From: Treponema sp.
Lineage (GTDB): Bacteria; Spirochaetota; Spirochaetia; Treponematales; Treponemataceae
Direction: 5' to 3'
Length of the DNA stretch: 64,000 bases
Assembly: GCA_017449265.1 (NCBI GenBank)
Contig: JAFSJW010000006.1
Coordinates: 49,558 to 113,557, forward strand
Positions 7,477 through 17,189 of the stretch are shown here, piece after piece; position 1 is the first letter of the stretch; every line of letters begins with the position of its first letter. The notes under the pieces were generated by a model that had not been told where the DNA came from, searched no databases, and saw only the letters and a list, made by a program, of their open reading frames with translations. The position numbers and the translations under genes were made by a program.

Positions 7477-10400
7477 TTATGCAGTTGTTGCCGGAACTAC
7501 ATTTTTCGCGTCAACAGGGTCGTCATCAATAAAAGTAGCACCGCTCGCATATTGAATTATCGGCTCAATCTCGCCATCTTTCGTCCATATTTTTCCGTTT
7601 GGAAGCTCGTCAGGATTTTTTCCAACAGGAGCATTTGAAAGAAGCAGCTTAAGCCTGTTGAGCTGGTTCACCTCCGATGCGCCCGGATCATAATCAATCG
7701 CACTTATGTTTGCGCCAGGGAATCTGCGGCGAAGTTCTTTTATCATGCCCTTTCCTGTAATGTGGTTCGGAAGGCACGCAAAAGGCTGAACGCACGCAAT
7801 GCTCGGAACGCCCGAATGGATAAGCTCAACCATCTCAGCAGTAAGGAACCAGCCTTCGCCAGAGATATTGCCAACCTGAACGATACCCTCAACGCTTTTC
7901 ATCATGTCCCAGATTGACGACGGACTGTCAAAACGCCGGCTTTTTTTGAGCTGCTTCTCCATGTAACCGCGGTACAAGTGCAAAGCCCATACGAGCAACT
8001 TTGCGCTCTTCTCTTTTGATTTTGGGAAAGCAAGCTCCCTGTGCTTGAAAAGACCGTCGCTGAGAGAATAGAAAACAAAGTCCATAAAATCAGGCATGAC
8101 GCATTCCGCGCCCTCTCGTTCGATTACATTGACCATGTCGTTGTTGGCAGTAGGATGGAATTTAACGAGAATTTCGCCAACAATTCCAACCCTCGGCTTT
8201 TTGACCGGAAGAATCGGGAGATTGTCAAAGTCCCTGATAATTCCCCGGACAAGCTTGCGGTATTTTTTTATTGACATTGATTTCAAATCTTCGATTATGC
8301 GCGCATTCCACTCCTCGTAGAGCCTGTTCGCACTTCCCGGAACTTTCTCATAAGGCCTGATTCTGTACAGGACGCGCATGAGCAAGTCGCCCAAGAACAT
8401 TGACATAAGTCCGTTGTGAACAAGAGTCGGCGTGTAAGTCCAGCCCGGGTTTTTCTCTATACCCTGAACGCTCATCGAAATAACAGGAATATGCCCCCAG
8501 CCCGCGTCATTCAGCGCGCGCCTGATAAATCCGATGTAGTTCGTAGCACGACAGCCACCGCCAGTCTGGGAAATAAGAAGAGCCGTCTTGTTAAGGTCAT
8601 ATTTTCCAGACTCAAGCGCATGAATCATCTGACCTGTGACAAGAATTGAAGGATAGCACGCATCGTTGTTAACATACTTTAAGCCAGTGTCAACGGCCTT
8701 TGGGTCAACAGCGTCAAGAACGACAAAATTATACCCCGAGTACTGGAATGCTTTCTGAAGCAACCGGAAATGAATCGGAGACATCTGCGGACAAAGAACC
8801 GTGTATTCGCACTTCATCTGCTCCGTGAACAAAACTCTCTGGTATGCCGCCGATTTTTTCGGAAGACGCTTCGGATTTCTCTGTCTTGCGCGAACAGCCG
8901 CAATAAGCGAGCGGATTCGGATTCGTACCGCACCAAGATTGCTTCCTTCGTCTATCTTTATGAGCGTGTACATACGGCTCTTTGACTTCATAATCTCATC
9001 AACTTGATCCGATGTGACCGCATCAAGACCGCAGCCAAACGAAGTCAGCTGCACGATTTCAAGATTCGGCATACCAGAAACGAAATTGGCAGCACGGTAA
9101 AGGCGGTTATGATAAGTCCACTGGTCAACAATTCTGAGCGGACGCTCAATTGAGCCAAGATGGGCAACAGAATCCTCCGTAAAGACCGCAAGTCCCAGGC
9201 CGTGAATCATCTCTGGAATTCCGTGGTTAATCTCAGGGTCAAGGTGATACGGACGACCCGCAAGCACGATTCCGCTTCCGCCAGTGACAACAAGCTGTTC
9301 CAAAGCCTCTTCCGCAGCCTGCTGGGTGTCCAGCTTGAACTTCTCCTGCTCCGCCCAACCCGCGTCAACCGCCTCGTACACCTTATCCTTCGCAATTTTT
9401 GGAAAATGCTTGTGAAGGACTTCGTACATACGCTCACGAAGACGCTCGTGGTCGTAAATAGGAAGGAACGGATTCATAAAGAGCAAATCGTCCATTGCTC
9501 TCACAGAGTCAAGATTATGGAGAAGAACTTCCGGGTACGAAGTGACTACAGGACAGTTGTAGTGATTTCCCGCACCTTTGTCCTCAACTTTTTCGTACGG
9601 GATGCATGGATAGAAGATGAACTTGCAGCCCATCTTCAAAAGAGATTCAATGTGCCCGTGAGATATTTTTGCAGGATAGCAGACCGACTCCGACGGAATT
9701 GAATCAATTCCGCGTTCATAGACAGCTCTGTTTGAGCGCGGGCTGAGTCTTACCTGAAAGCCAAGTTTTGTAAAAATCGTGAACCATAGCGGATAGTTCT
9801 CATACATATTCAGGACGCGCGGAATTCCCACCGCACCGTTCGGAGCGTCCTCAAGTCTGAGCGGAACATAATGCTGGAAAAGACGCTTGTATTTCCAGTC
9901 AAAAAGATTCGGAAGAACAAAACCAGTATCTTCAACGCCCGTGTTCTCTTTGTTGGAGCCATCGGCTTTTTTCGTATTCTTGAGAGTGTGACGCTCCAAT
10001 CCTTTCTCGCAGCGGTTTCCAGTTACAAACTGGCGGATTTCGCCTTCCGAGCCGTCAGAACCGCTTGTAGTGAATGTATTTATTGTAAGAAGGCAGTTGT
10101 TCTGACATCCGCCGCAGCGCGTAAGCTCCAGCGACACTTTGAATGACTCCAGCTGCTCAAGGGTCGCAATGTTCGACACGATTTTTGGAGGCATCCAGCC
10201 CTTTTCCTGCCCTGGTTTTGGCGCAGTAAGGTCGCACCACTGGTCATACGCGATGAGCGCGCTTCCGTACGCCCCCATAAGCCCGGCAACATCCGGCCGG
10301 AACACATTCACGCCCGCAATCTTCTCGAACGCGCGCAGAACCGCATCATTGTAGAATGTTCCGCCCTGCACTACGACTTTAGTTCCAATCTCGCTCGCGC

Positions 10401-12063
10401 GACGAAGTTTTATTACTTTGAAAAGCGCATTTTTTATTACAGAATAAGAAAGCCCGGCGGAAATATCATCAATCGTCGCGCCCTCTTTCTGAGCCTGCTT
10501 TACGCGGCTGTTCATAAACACCGTGCAACGAGAGCCAAGGTCAACAGGTTTCTTTGCAAGAAGGGCTTTTTTTGAGAACTCAACGATATCAAGGCTCATA
10601 GAATTGGCAAAATTCGCAAGGAACGAGCCGCACCCTGCGGAACAAGCCTCGTTCAGCTGGATTGACGTAATTGCGCCATCCTTCATGCGCAAGCACTTCA
10701 TGTCCTGACCGCCTATGTCAAGCAAAAATTCTACGCCCGGAACAAAGAACTCGGCCGCGCGGTAATGCGTGATTGTCTCAACCTCACCCGCGTCAACTCC
10801 AAGAGCAGCCTGGAACAACGCCTCGCCGTAGCCCGTGGAAACAGCCCTCGCAATATATACGTCTTTCGGCAAGATTTTGTACAAATTTTTGAGTACACGC
10901 ACTGCCAAATCAACTGGATTTCCCGCATTCACATCGTAGAAGTCCCAGAGAATTTCGCCCTTTTTGTTGATGAGAACGGCCTTCGTCGTCGTAGAGCCTG
11001 CATCAAGCCCCAGGAACACAGGTCCTTTTGTCTCAGAAAGATTTCCGCGCTTTGCCTTGTCGTGACTGTGCCGCTCTCGGAATCTTTCAAGGTCAGCCTC
11101 GTCCGTGAAAAGAGGGTCAAGTCTCTGAACTTCGTTAAGTTCTGCCCCCTCAAGATTTTTAAGGCTATCTTTGAACTCTTTTATAGAAGGAAATGACTTT
11201 GGCATTTCAGGACTGAGAGGTTTATAAACTTTGTCAGCGGCAAAAGCCGAGCCTGCCGCAACGAAAAGCTGAGAATCGTCAGGAACGATTGTTTCCTCAG
11301 GAGTGAGCTTCAATGTCTGAACAAAACGCTCGCGCAGCTGGTCAAGGAAGTGAAGCGGTCCGCCCAAGAAAGCAACATTGCCCCTGATTGGCTTTCCGCA
11401 CGCAAGCCCCGAAATTGTCTGGTTCACCACAGCCTGAAAAATTGATGCGGCTATGTCCTCACGGCGCGCCCCCTCGTTTATGAGCGGCTGAACATCCGTC
11501 TTTGCAAAAACGCCGCATCTAGCCGCAATCGGATAAATCTGCTTGCAACCGCGCGCAAGCTCATTAAGCCCTGGCGCATCTGTTTCAAGAAGAGCCGCCA
11601 TCTGGTCGATGAACGCGCCTGTACCGCCCGCGCAAGTTCCGTTCATGCGCTGCTCCACGCCGCCAGTAAAGTATGTTATCTTAGCGTCCTCGCCGCCAAG
11701 CTCAATCACAACATCAGTCTGCGGAATGATTTTTTTGACCGCCGTAGTAGCCGCAACGACTTCCTGAATGAACGGAATGCCGAGCCACTGAGACACGGAA
11801 AGCCCGCCAGAGCCAGTGACCTTCACGGAAACAGTGTGCTTCTCTCCAAGAGAAAGCTTTCCCTCGATTTCATCAAGGGCTTTCGTAACCACGGTAATAA
11901 TCGTGTTGCGTATGTCCGCACGATGACGCTGGTAGTCGCCATAAAGCATCTTGTCATTCTCATCAAGGCACACCACTTTTACAGTGGTAGAACCAACATC
12001 TATACCAATGCGAACAGGAATCACAGCCGGCGAAAACTTTATATTTGAAGAATTGAATTCCAT
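7477..12063 (-). CDS. Fused acyl-CoA dehydratase activase (two BadF/HgdC ATPase domains plus DUF2229/HgdB-like region)
   Basis: This 1528-residue cytoplasmic protein starts with two tandem ASKHA-type activase domains. Domain one (about 15-290) has GIDVGSTT at 20-27 and NGTCAGGTGAF with Cys144. Domain two (about 345-600) has GLDAGSTTTKA, DIGGQDMKC and ACSAGCGSF near residue 473. In characterised activases these Cys bind a [4Fe-4S] cluster shared by a homodimer, and ATP hydrolysis drives electron transfer to a 2-hydroxyacyl-CoA dehydratase or benzoyl-CoA reductase. The remaining 900 residues match the DUF2229 and HgdB-like arrangement, with a Cys cluster CGGCQNNC near 651 and further Cys and His motifs. 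Such fusions are widespread in anaerobes, but their own substrate is unknown. No separate dehydratase subunit gene is nearby. Confidence 0.9.
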   Translation of the reverse strand: MEFNSSNIKFSPAVIPVRIGIDVGSTTVKVVCLDENDKMLYGDYQRHRADIRNTIITVVTKALDEIEGKLSLGEKHTVSVKVTGSGGLSVSQWLGIPFIQEVVAATTAVKKIIPQTDVVIELGGEDAKITYFTGGVEQRMNGTCAGGTGAFIDQMAALLETDAPGLNELARGCKQIYPIAARCGVFAKTDVQPLINEGARREDIAASIFQAVVNQTISGLACGKPIRGNVAFLGGPLHFLDQLRERFVQTLKLTPEETIVPDDSQLFVAAGSAFAADKVYKPLSPEMPKSFPSIKEFKDSLKNLEGAELNEVQRLDPLFTDEADLERFRERHSHDKAKRGNLSETKGPVFLGLDAGSTTTKAVLINKKGEILWDFYDVNAGNPVDLAVRVLKNLYKILPKDVYIARAVSTGYGEALFQAALGVDAGEVETITHYRAAEFFVPGVEFLLDIGGQDMKCLRMKDGAITSIQLNEACSAGCGSFLANFANSMSLDIVEFSKKALLAKKPVDLGSRCTVFMNSRVKQAQKEGATIDDISAGLSYSVIKNALFKVIKLRRASEIGTKVVVQGGTFYNDAVLRAFEKIAGVNVFRPDVAGLMGAYGSALIAYDQWCDLTAPKPGQEKGWMPPKIVSNIATLEQLESFKVSLELTRCGGCQNNCLLTINTFTTSGSDGSEGEIRQFVTGNRCEKGLERHTLKNTKKADGSNKENTGVEDTGFVLPNLFDWKYKRLFQHYVPLRLEDAPNGAVGIPRVLNMYENYPLWFTIFTKLGFQVRLSPRSNRAVYERGIDSIPSESVCYPAKISHGHIESLLKMGCKFIFYPCIPYEKVEDKGAGNHYNCPVVTSYPEVLLHNLDSVRAMDDLLFMNPFLPIYDHERLRERMYEVLHKHFPKIAKDKVYEAVDAGWAEQEKFKLDTQQAAEEALEQLVVTGGSGIVLAGRPYHLDPEINHGIPEMIHGLGLAVFTEDSVAHLGSIERPLRIVDQWTYHNRLYRAANFVSGMPNLEIVQLTSFGCGLDAVTSDQVDEIMKSKSRMYTLIKIDEGSNLGAVRIRIRSLIAAVRARQRNPKRLPKKSAAYQRVLFTEQMKCEYTVLCPQMSPIHFRLLQKAFQYSGYNFVVLDAVDPKAVDTGLKYVNNDACYPSILVTGQMIHALESGKYDLNKTALLISQTGGGCRATNYIGFIRRALNDAGWGHIPVISMSVQGIEKNPGWTYTPTLVHNGLMSMFLGDLLMRVLYRIRPYEKVPGSANRLYEEWNARIIEDLKSMSIKKYRKLVRGIIRDFDNLPILPVKKPRVGIVGEILVKFHPTANNDMVNVIEREGAECVMPDFMDFVFYSLSDGLFKHRELAFPKSKEKSAKLLVWALHLYRGYMEKQLKKSRRFDSPSSIWDMMKSVEGIVQVGNISGEGWFLTAEMVELIHSGVPSIACVQPFACLPNHITGKGMIKELRRRFPGANISAIDYDPGASEVNQLNRLKLLLSNAPVGKNPDELPNGKIWTKDGEIEPIIQYASGATFIDDDPVDAKNVVPATTA

Positions 12064-12121
12064 AAAAAATCCTATTGAAAAACGATAAGGTTAAAACCTC
12101 AGACAAAAAATAAATTTCTTC

Positions 12122-12160
12122 AGGGAACTTCGAAAAACTTCAGTTTTTCGAGCTACCCCT
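12122..12160. repeat. 39-bp palindromic element, variant copy H
   Basis: The element runs from AGGG to CCCT and forms a hairpin of CTTCGAAAAAC with GTTTTTCGAG around the loop TTCA. Loop and length equal those of the TTCGGAAAC family, but the stem has changed on both sides. It lies 39 bp after the stop of the cyclase gene. Confidence 0.7.
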
Positions 12161-12199
12161 CATATTATCACGAAAGTTAATTTTTGTCACAGCCAGCCG

Positions 12200-15100
12200 C
12201 TATACGGAGAAATATGTTTTCATCATCCCCTTGCCTTTCACTTCAATCTCAACAGGCTCCCCGTACTCCACGTAATTTTTCGTCATTTTGTAAGTTTCTT
12301 CCGTAACATGGATAAGCATAGGCTTTCCCGAACTTTCCATGCGGCTTGCCACATTCACAGTGTCGCCCCAAATATCGTAGATGAACTTAGTCTTTCCGAT
12401 AACGCCTGCCACAAGATTTCCGGTATTGATTCCAAGTCTTATCTGAACTTGGTTCTTTGAGTCGCGGTTAAATTCGTTCACATCCTCGATTATACCTTTG
12501 GCATAGCGCAGCATACGGATTGCCCCGTCATTTTCCTTGTCCTCGGTAAGCCCCGAAGCCGCCATGTACGCATCGCCAATCGTTTTGATTTTCTCGATTC
12601 CTTCCTGCTTTGCCCGCAAGTCGAACTTGGTGATAAGCCTGTTCAGCATGGAAACGACTTCTTCCGCCGACAAGCGGTCGCTCATCTTGGTAAAGCCAAC
12701 GATGTCCGTGAACAAAACGGTCACATTCGGAAATTTTCGCGCGTGGATGTCGTTTGGGTGTTCGGTCAAATCGTTCGCCACATCCTCCGGCAAAATGCTC
12801 AGAAGCAGGCTGCGCGATTTTTTCATTTCATTCTGCAAGTCGCGCGTCCGTTCTTCGACTTTGTTCTCCAGCACAATCTGGTAACGCTTCATCGCCTTGA
12901 ACCTGAGGAACACGATAAACGCGGCAATTCCAAGAATAACAAGCGGAAGCGTGATTTTGAACCACAGAAGCTCCCAGAAGTAAGGCTCTTTTACAATAGT
13001 AATGACGCGGCTCAAATCGCTTTTTATCCCGTCCCCGTTCTCCGAGTAAACGGAAAATTTGTAAGTTCCATATTTAAGGTTCGTATAAGAAACAGTCCTT
13101 GGCAAATCCCACTCAGAATAATCATCGTCAAATCCAGCCAGCTTATACGAAAATCTGGTCTGCTCGGAGGAAATAAAAGTAAGCCCCGTAAACTTAAAGC
13201 TGAGACGCTTTGCTGAAGGAGGAATTATGAACCATGTCGCGCTAGTGTCAAATCGTTTTCCGTCAATCTGCACTTCCTGAATCTCAACGAGCGGCTTGAC
13301 CTTGTTCGACGCAGCCTTGACCGGATCATAAAGCGCAAAGCCGTCAATCATCGTAAACCAAAGCCGCCCCAACGAATCTTTCATCGAGCGGCTAGTTGAA
13401 GTGACTCCACCAGAAACAAGACCGTCCGACTTTCCGAAGAATTTTGTGGTTATCTGCTTTATCTTTCCGTCCGCAAGGCTCTCCATATCGCTGAATTTGG
13501 CGGAGAAAATTCCGCTGTTTCCAGTCATCCATGCGGTCTGAGTGTGATCCAAAATAATCTGGAACACAGCGTCCGTTCCAAGCCCGTTGGACGAGTTGAA
13601 ATTAAAGACTTTTCCTTCCTTAATCCTAGAAATTCCATTCCCCGTCGTAATCCAAAGCTCCCCTTGCTTCATTTCATTGATTTTAAAGACTACATTTCCA
13701 GCCAGACCTTTTTCTGTGTTGTAAATTTTATCAACTTTCTTGTCAACAAGTGAAAAAATTCCTCCGCCATCAGTGCCAACCCAAATCGCGCCGGCGGAAT
13801 CCTCGGAAATGCACATGATGAAATCGTTCGCAATTCCGTCATCTTTCGTTATTTTTGTTATTTCCCCGGTCTTTCCGTCGATTATGTTAAGCCCCGTAGT
13901 TGTGCCAACATAAAGGCTTCCGTCGGAAGAACTGAGAGTTACGCGCACTTTTATTCCAGAAAGCCCATCTTTCGTGCCGTACAACTTTTTTGTTCCGTCA
14001 GGACTAACCCTCACAAGCCCATATTTTTCATAAGTCGAAATGTTCAGAGTCCCGTCCTCCTGAACCTCAACATCCCTTATCCTGATATTCTTGCAAAAAT
14101 CGGTCACATCGTTCTCAAGGAACTTGTTGTTCTTGTAGCAGTAAAGCCCGTTGTCACCAGCAAGCCACACAACATTTCTGAACTTATCTTCCGCAATAGA
14201 GTTGATTGCAGTGGGAGCCCGCCTCGTATTGAACTTACCGAGACTCAGCTTTTCAACACCGCCCCTGTTCGTGGCGAACCAGATATTTCCTTCCCTGTCC
14301 TCAAGGACTTTCAGAACATAGGCATCGGTAAGTCCGTCCTCAGTTCCGTAATATGAAAATTTTCCGTTATGAAGGATAACTACCCCCGATTCAGTTGAGA
14401 ACCAAATATTAGAATTGCTGTCCTGATATATATGGCTTACCGAAGAGCCAGCCTGCTCGTTATGTGCAAGGTCATACATAACTTCGTTCTCGCCGTCGAT
14501 GCGAATGGCATAATGCGGCGCGACTCCGAACCAGAACGCTCCGGATTTTTCCTGCATGACCACATCAACGGCAGGGTCTTTTATTTTCTTTATTCCCTCA
14601 AATCTTGTGAACGATTCGGAGAGCGATGAATACACATACAGCCCGTTTGCCTTTGATGTAGCCGCCCAGATGCGCCCGCTTGAATCGCAAAAAAGCTGGC
14701 ACACAAGGATATTTTCTTCCCCGTACTGCTCAAGTCCTTTCGGACGAACAATCTCTCTTTTTCCACGCCCATCGGTTCTTTTCAGGCACACGATTCCCGA
14801 AGCCGTGCCAACCCAAATAGTCTTATCATTATCCTCACAAATTGAACGCACGGAATTATTTGAAAGCCCTGTCTCTACGGTGTATTTCTCAACGTTTCCG
14901 TCCTTGCCCAGCCCTATAAGACCATCATCATTGGAGCCAATCCATATTGTGCCGTCAGAATCCTGAAAAACGGAACGGGCGGCGACAAAATCATATTTCG
15001 GGTCATAGGAGCGGTTAAAAGTGACGAACTCAACGCCGTCAAAGCGGACAAGTCCGGTGTAAGTCCCAAAATAAATGTAACCGCTGGAATCCTGCATTAT

Positions 15101-15265
15101 GTCAGTTATTGTATTTCCAGGAAGCCCGTCGTAAGCAGTCCATGTCCTGCTTACATAATCAGAAAGAAAACTATCGGAAATATCAGCAATTTTCTGAGCC
15201 TGAGCAATTACAAGCGAAACAAAAGAAAAAAACAAAATAAACAGCTTTTTCTTCAATGAAATCAT
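12200..15265 (-). CDS. Propeller-type membrane sensor with adenylate cyclase output
   Basis: The protein of about 1021 residues has a signal peptide (MISLKKKLFILFFSFVSLVIA), then about 650 residues of regulator-propeller repeats. Recurring motifs such as DSSGYIYFGT, DGTIWIGS and DREGNIWFAT should form two seven-bladed propellers. A Y_Y_Y immunoglobulin-like segment follows (FSYKLAGFDDDYSEW), then one membrane helix (about 765-785), a short coiled coil, and a class III cyclase domain. Both metal Asp residues are present (LFTDIVGFT and KTIGDAYM). Lys in KIKTIGD and Asp in YDIWGDTVN point to ATP as substrate. Propeller sensors usually feed histidine kinases; the cyclase output is unusual. The start is the ATG at 15265: a TATAAT 9 bases upstream puts the transcript start about 3 bases before it. 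An ATG 6 bases earlier is possible. Confidence 0.88.
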   Translation of the reverse strand: MISLKKKLFILFFSFVSLVIAQAQKIADISDSFLSDYVSRTWTAYDGLPGNTITDIMQDSSGYIYFGTYTGLVRFDGVEFVTFNRSYDPKYDFVAARSVFQDSDGTIWIGSNDDGLIGLGKDGNVEKYTVETGLSNNSVRSICEDNDKTIWVGTASGIVCLKRTDGRGKREIVRPKGLEQYGEENILVCQLFCDSSGRIWAATSKANGLYVYSSLSESFTRFEGIKKIKDPAVDVVMQEKSGAFWFGVAPHYAIRIDGENEVMYDLAHNEQAGSSVSHIYQDSNSNIWFSTESGVVILHNGKFSYYGTEDGLTDAYVLKVLEDREGNIWFATNRGGVEKLSLGKFNTRRAPTAINSIAEDKFRNVVWLAGDNGLYCYKNNKFLENDVTDFCKNIRIRDVEVQEDGTLNISTYEKYGLVRVSPDGTKKLYGTKDGLSGIKVRVTLSSSDGSLYVGTTTGLNIIDGKTGEITKITKDDGIANDFIMCISEDSAGAIWVGTDGGGIFSLVDKKVDKIYNTEKGLAGNVVFKINEMKQGELWITTGNGISRIKEGKVFNFNSSNGLGTDAVFQIILDHTQTAWMTGNSGIFSAKFSDMESLADGKIKQITTKFFGKSDGLVSGGVTSTSRSMKDSLGRLWFTMIDGFALYDPVKAASNKVKPLVEIQEVQIDGKRFDTSATWFIIPPSAKRLSFKFTGLTFISSEQTRFSYKLAGFDDDYSEWDLPRTVSYTNLKYGTYKFSVYSENGDGIKSDLSRVITIVKEPYFWELLWFKITLPLVILGIAAFIVFLRFKAMKRYQIVLENKVEERTRDLQNEMKKSRSLLLSILPEDVANDLTEHPNDIHARKFPNVTVLFTDIVGFTKMSDRLSAEEVVSMLNRLITKFDLRAKQEGIEKIKTIGDAYMAASGLTEDKENDGAIRMLRYAKGIIEDVNEFNRDSKNQVQIRLGINTGNLVAGVIGKTKFIYDIWGDTVNVASRMESSGKPMLIHVTEETYKMTKNYVEYGEPVEIEVKGKGMMKTYFSV

Positions 15266-15377
15266 AGTCATATTATTATAGTAGACACATTTCACTGAAT
15301 CGTCAACAAAAACTTTCAATATTTCTAGTATTATTTTGTTTATTCAAAACTTTCGCAGATAGTTTGCGCTGGTGATT

Positions 15378-15416
15378 TTACTTCACGAACCGCCGATTTA
15401 CAATCTCTCGTTTCAT
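15378..15416 (-). pseudogene. Remnant of the 5' end of a DUF4143-type ATPase gene
   Basis: Twelve codons read MKREIVNRRFVK and then stop. The intact ATPase at 15885-17180 begins MKRKIVNRLFEW. Bases 15392-15416 match 17156-17180 with one mismatch, and the upstream flank 15417-15467 matches 17306-17363, including the last codons of the neighbouring acyltransferase gene. It is therefore the scar of another copy of this locus, or the other half of a duplication. Confidence 0.7.
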
Positions 15417-15467
15417 AAGATTATCATATGAGAAAATGCCAGAATTATGCCCGCCTGTGGACTTTGC
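15417..15467. repeat. Duplicate of the acyltransferase-end/ATPase-upstream segment
   Basis: This stretch resembles 17306-17363 almost base for base, including TTATGCCCG and CTGTGGACTTTGC, where the second copy encodes the stop and last residues of the acyltransferase. The 130 bp found between the two short direct repeats at the intact locus is absent here. Confidence 0.65.
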
Positions 15468-15609
15468 AACGAAGATTGATTTACAGGCAACTATCCAATA
15501 GAATAAATTTTAATCTAAAAGATAAAAATTAAATCAAATTTTTTCATCTCTGCCACATTTTGACAGACCACCGCTCTTATAATCAAATAAAAATTCCAGG
15601 AGGAATATT

Positions 15610-15828
15610 ATGGAAAAAGAAAACGAAGAGAAAAAGCCGGTTTTTAAGAAATTCTGCGTGGACGGAAAAGTTCTTGGCAGATGGGTAAAAGAAGAATCTG
15701 TCACAGAATATGATGAGCGCGGAAATGAAATACACTACAAAAATTCCGATGGCAACGAATCTTGGTACGAATACGAGTACTGGGAGAACGGCAAGATAAA
15801 GAAAGAAATCTGTTACGCCCCGATGTAG
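15610..15828 (+). CDS. Small YD-repeat-like protein of unknown function
   Basis: A 72-residue charged protein with a very good ribosome site (AGGAGGA, 6 bases before the ATG). The pattern EYDERGNEIHYKNSDGNESW then YEYEYWENGKIKKEI repeats a strand-turn-strand unit like that of RHS/YD or MORN-type repeats. The same style of repeat is seen in the secreted protein at 50857-51714, but this one has no signal peptide. No function can be given. It converges on the ATPase gene, and a double hairpin separates the two. Confidence 0.75.
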   Translation: MEKENEEKKPVFKKFCVDGKVLGRWVKEESVTEYDERGNEIHYKNSDGNESWYEYEYWENGKIKKEICYAPM

Positions 15829-15830
15829 TT

Positions 15831-15883
15831 GCATTTTTTGCGAAGCAAAAAATGGCCGCACCTTTGGCAACGCAAAAGGTGCA
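15831..15883. repeat. Double hairpin with GC-NNN-GC tip, copy 1
   Basis: Hairpin one pairs CATTTTTTGC with GCAAAAAATG around GAA; then comes GCC, then hairpin two pairs GCACCTTT with AAAGGTGC. It ends one base before the stop of the minus-strand ATPase gene and also follows the plus-strand small gene, so it may serve as a bidirectional terminator. Confidence 0.75.
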
Positions 15884-15884
15884 A

Positions 15885-17180
15885 TCATTTCACGCAGAAT
15901 GCCGCATACAGTGGCACTGACTTAATTCCGTTCTCAAATCCGAAATTCTTCGCAGAAATGCGGATGCAATACGCAGGCTTATAAGACGCGGCATAAACCG
16001 CAAGGCTTTTTGACTGCGTGTGCGCCGCAGATTTCACTTCGATTGGGATAATGTCCAGAGCAATTCTTGTGATAAAATCCACTTCCGCCTGATTTCCGCT
16101 CGTCCAGTAGAAAAGACTCAGGCCGTTTGCCGCCAGTTGCGTGCAGACATAATTTTCTGTAAGCCCACCCCTAAAATCGTTCAGCAAAGGATTTTCATAC
16201 AAGATGTCCTCCAGCAACAATTCCTGCACTCGACAACAAAGCCCTGTATCGCTCATGTAGAATTTAAAATCTGAATCAGAACTGTTTGCCTGCAATGGAA
16301 GTTTTATCTGCTCCAGTTTGAAAACTCTCTTTGCGATTCCTGCAAGACACACCCATTCGATTGCATCCTCAAATTCCGCTGCTCGCCCTCCGGACTTAAT
16401 GTATTTGTACTGAAATTTGCGGTTTTCTTTTGAAAGCTGGGTGCTTATGTTCCTGTAAACAAGCCGAGTTTTTGAAATCTCGCTTTTTTTGTTGTATTTC
16501 CCCATATCGTTAATGTAGGCTTCTAGAATATCCGACTGAAAAATCGCTGCGAGCTGGGAATTTTCGTTCTGTACATACTCCGAAACAACGGCAGGCATTC
16601 CGCCCACAAAAAGATATTCCTTGTAAAGAGCAAGTGCTTTTTCATGCAGAGCTTCTTCAAGGGGAGTGTTGTTTTCGTAGCAGGATTTGATTCTTTCAAG
16701 CAGAAAATCTTCTTGCCTTGCCCAAAGGTATTCTTCAAAATCCATCGGGTACATATCAAGGAACTGAACCTTTCCGACTGGAAAACTGTTTTCGCCCCTG
16801 TTTACGGAAACACCGAGCAAAGAACCCATTGCGATTACATGATATTCGTTCGCTTCTTCGCAAAAATATTTGAGGGAAGTAAGAGCTTCAGGGCAAGCTT
16901 GAACCTCATCAAAAATTATCAGTGTTTCTTTAGGGAAAATTGGCTGTCGCCTTAATGAAGAAAGGCTGGCGATAATTGTTTTTGGCGAAAGATTTTTGAA
17001 CAATGATGCGAGAGCTTTCTCTTTCTCGAAATTGCAGTAAACAAAATTTTTATAGGCAATTCCTGCAAAATATGAAACTGTATATGTTTTGCCGATTTGC
17101 CTTGCCCCCTGCAAAACAAGAGGTTTCCGTTGTGGAGAATCCCGCCATTCAAAAAGCCGATTTACAATCTTTCGTTTCAT
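15885..17180 (-). CDS. AAA ATPase with C-terminal DUF4143
   Basis: The 431-residue protein has an AAA_14 ATPase domain at the N-terminus with Walker A GARQIGKT at 25-32 and Walker B TLIIFDEVQ with Asp91 and Glu92. The C-terminal DUF4143 domain carries the nuclease-like pattern FYWTSGNQAEVDFI then IPIEVKSA. This family is abundant and often multi-copy in anaerobes; its true function is unknown, and defence or toxin-related roles have been suggested. The start ATG is preceded by a TATAATAAT stretch and a strong inverted repeat (17190-17241) in place of a Shine-Dalgarno site. A decayed copy of the same gene start lies at 15378-15416, so the locus has been duplicated or rearranged. Confidence 0.9.
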   Translation of the reverse strand: MKRKIVNRLFEWRDSPQRKPLVLQGARQIGKTYTVSYFAGIAYKNFVYCNFEKEKALASLFKNLSPKTIIASLSSLRRQPIFPKETLIIFDEVQACPEALTSLKYFCEEANEYHVIAMGSLLGVSVNRGENSFPVGKVQFLDMYPMDFEEYLWARQEDFLLERIKSCYENNTPLEEALHEKALALYKEYLFVGGMPAVVSEYVQNENSQLAAIFQSDILEAYINDMGKYNKKSEISKTRLVYRNISTQLSKENRKFQYKYIKSGGRAAEFEDAIEWVCLAGIAKRVFKLEQIKLPLQANSSDSDFKFYMSDTGLCCRVQELLLEDILYENPLLNDFRGGLTENYVCTQLAANGLSLFYWTSGNQAEVDFITRIALDIIPIEVKSAAHTQSKSLAVYAASYKPAYCIRISAKNFGFENGIKSVPLYAAFCVK

Positions 17181-17189
17181 AAGATTATT

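Larger units (their letters stand above)
15266..15609. other. 344-bp intergenic stretch
   Basis: It holds the promoter of the cyclase gene (TATAAT as ATTATA at 15275-15280), a degenerate copy of the DUF4143 ATPase gene start with its upstream flank (15378-15467), and a ribosome site AGGAGGA just before 15610. I see no intact gene in the rest. Confidence 0.7.

Noticed and set aside
15583..15888. 101-residue minus-strand open frame with hydrophobic stretches
   Set aside because: It overlaps the plus-strand small gene that has an excellent ribosome site, and covers the double hairpin.
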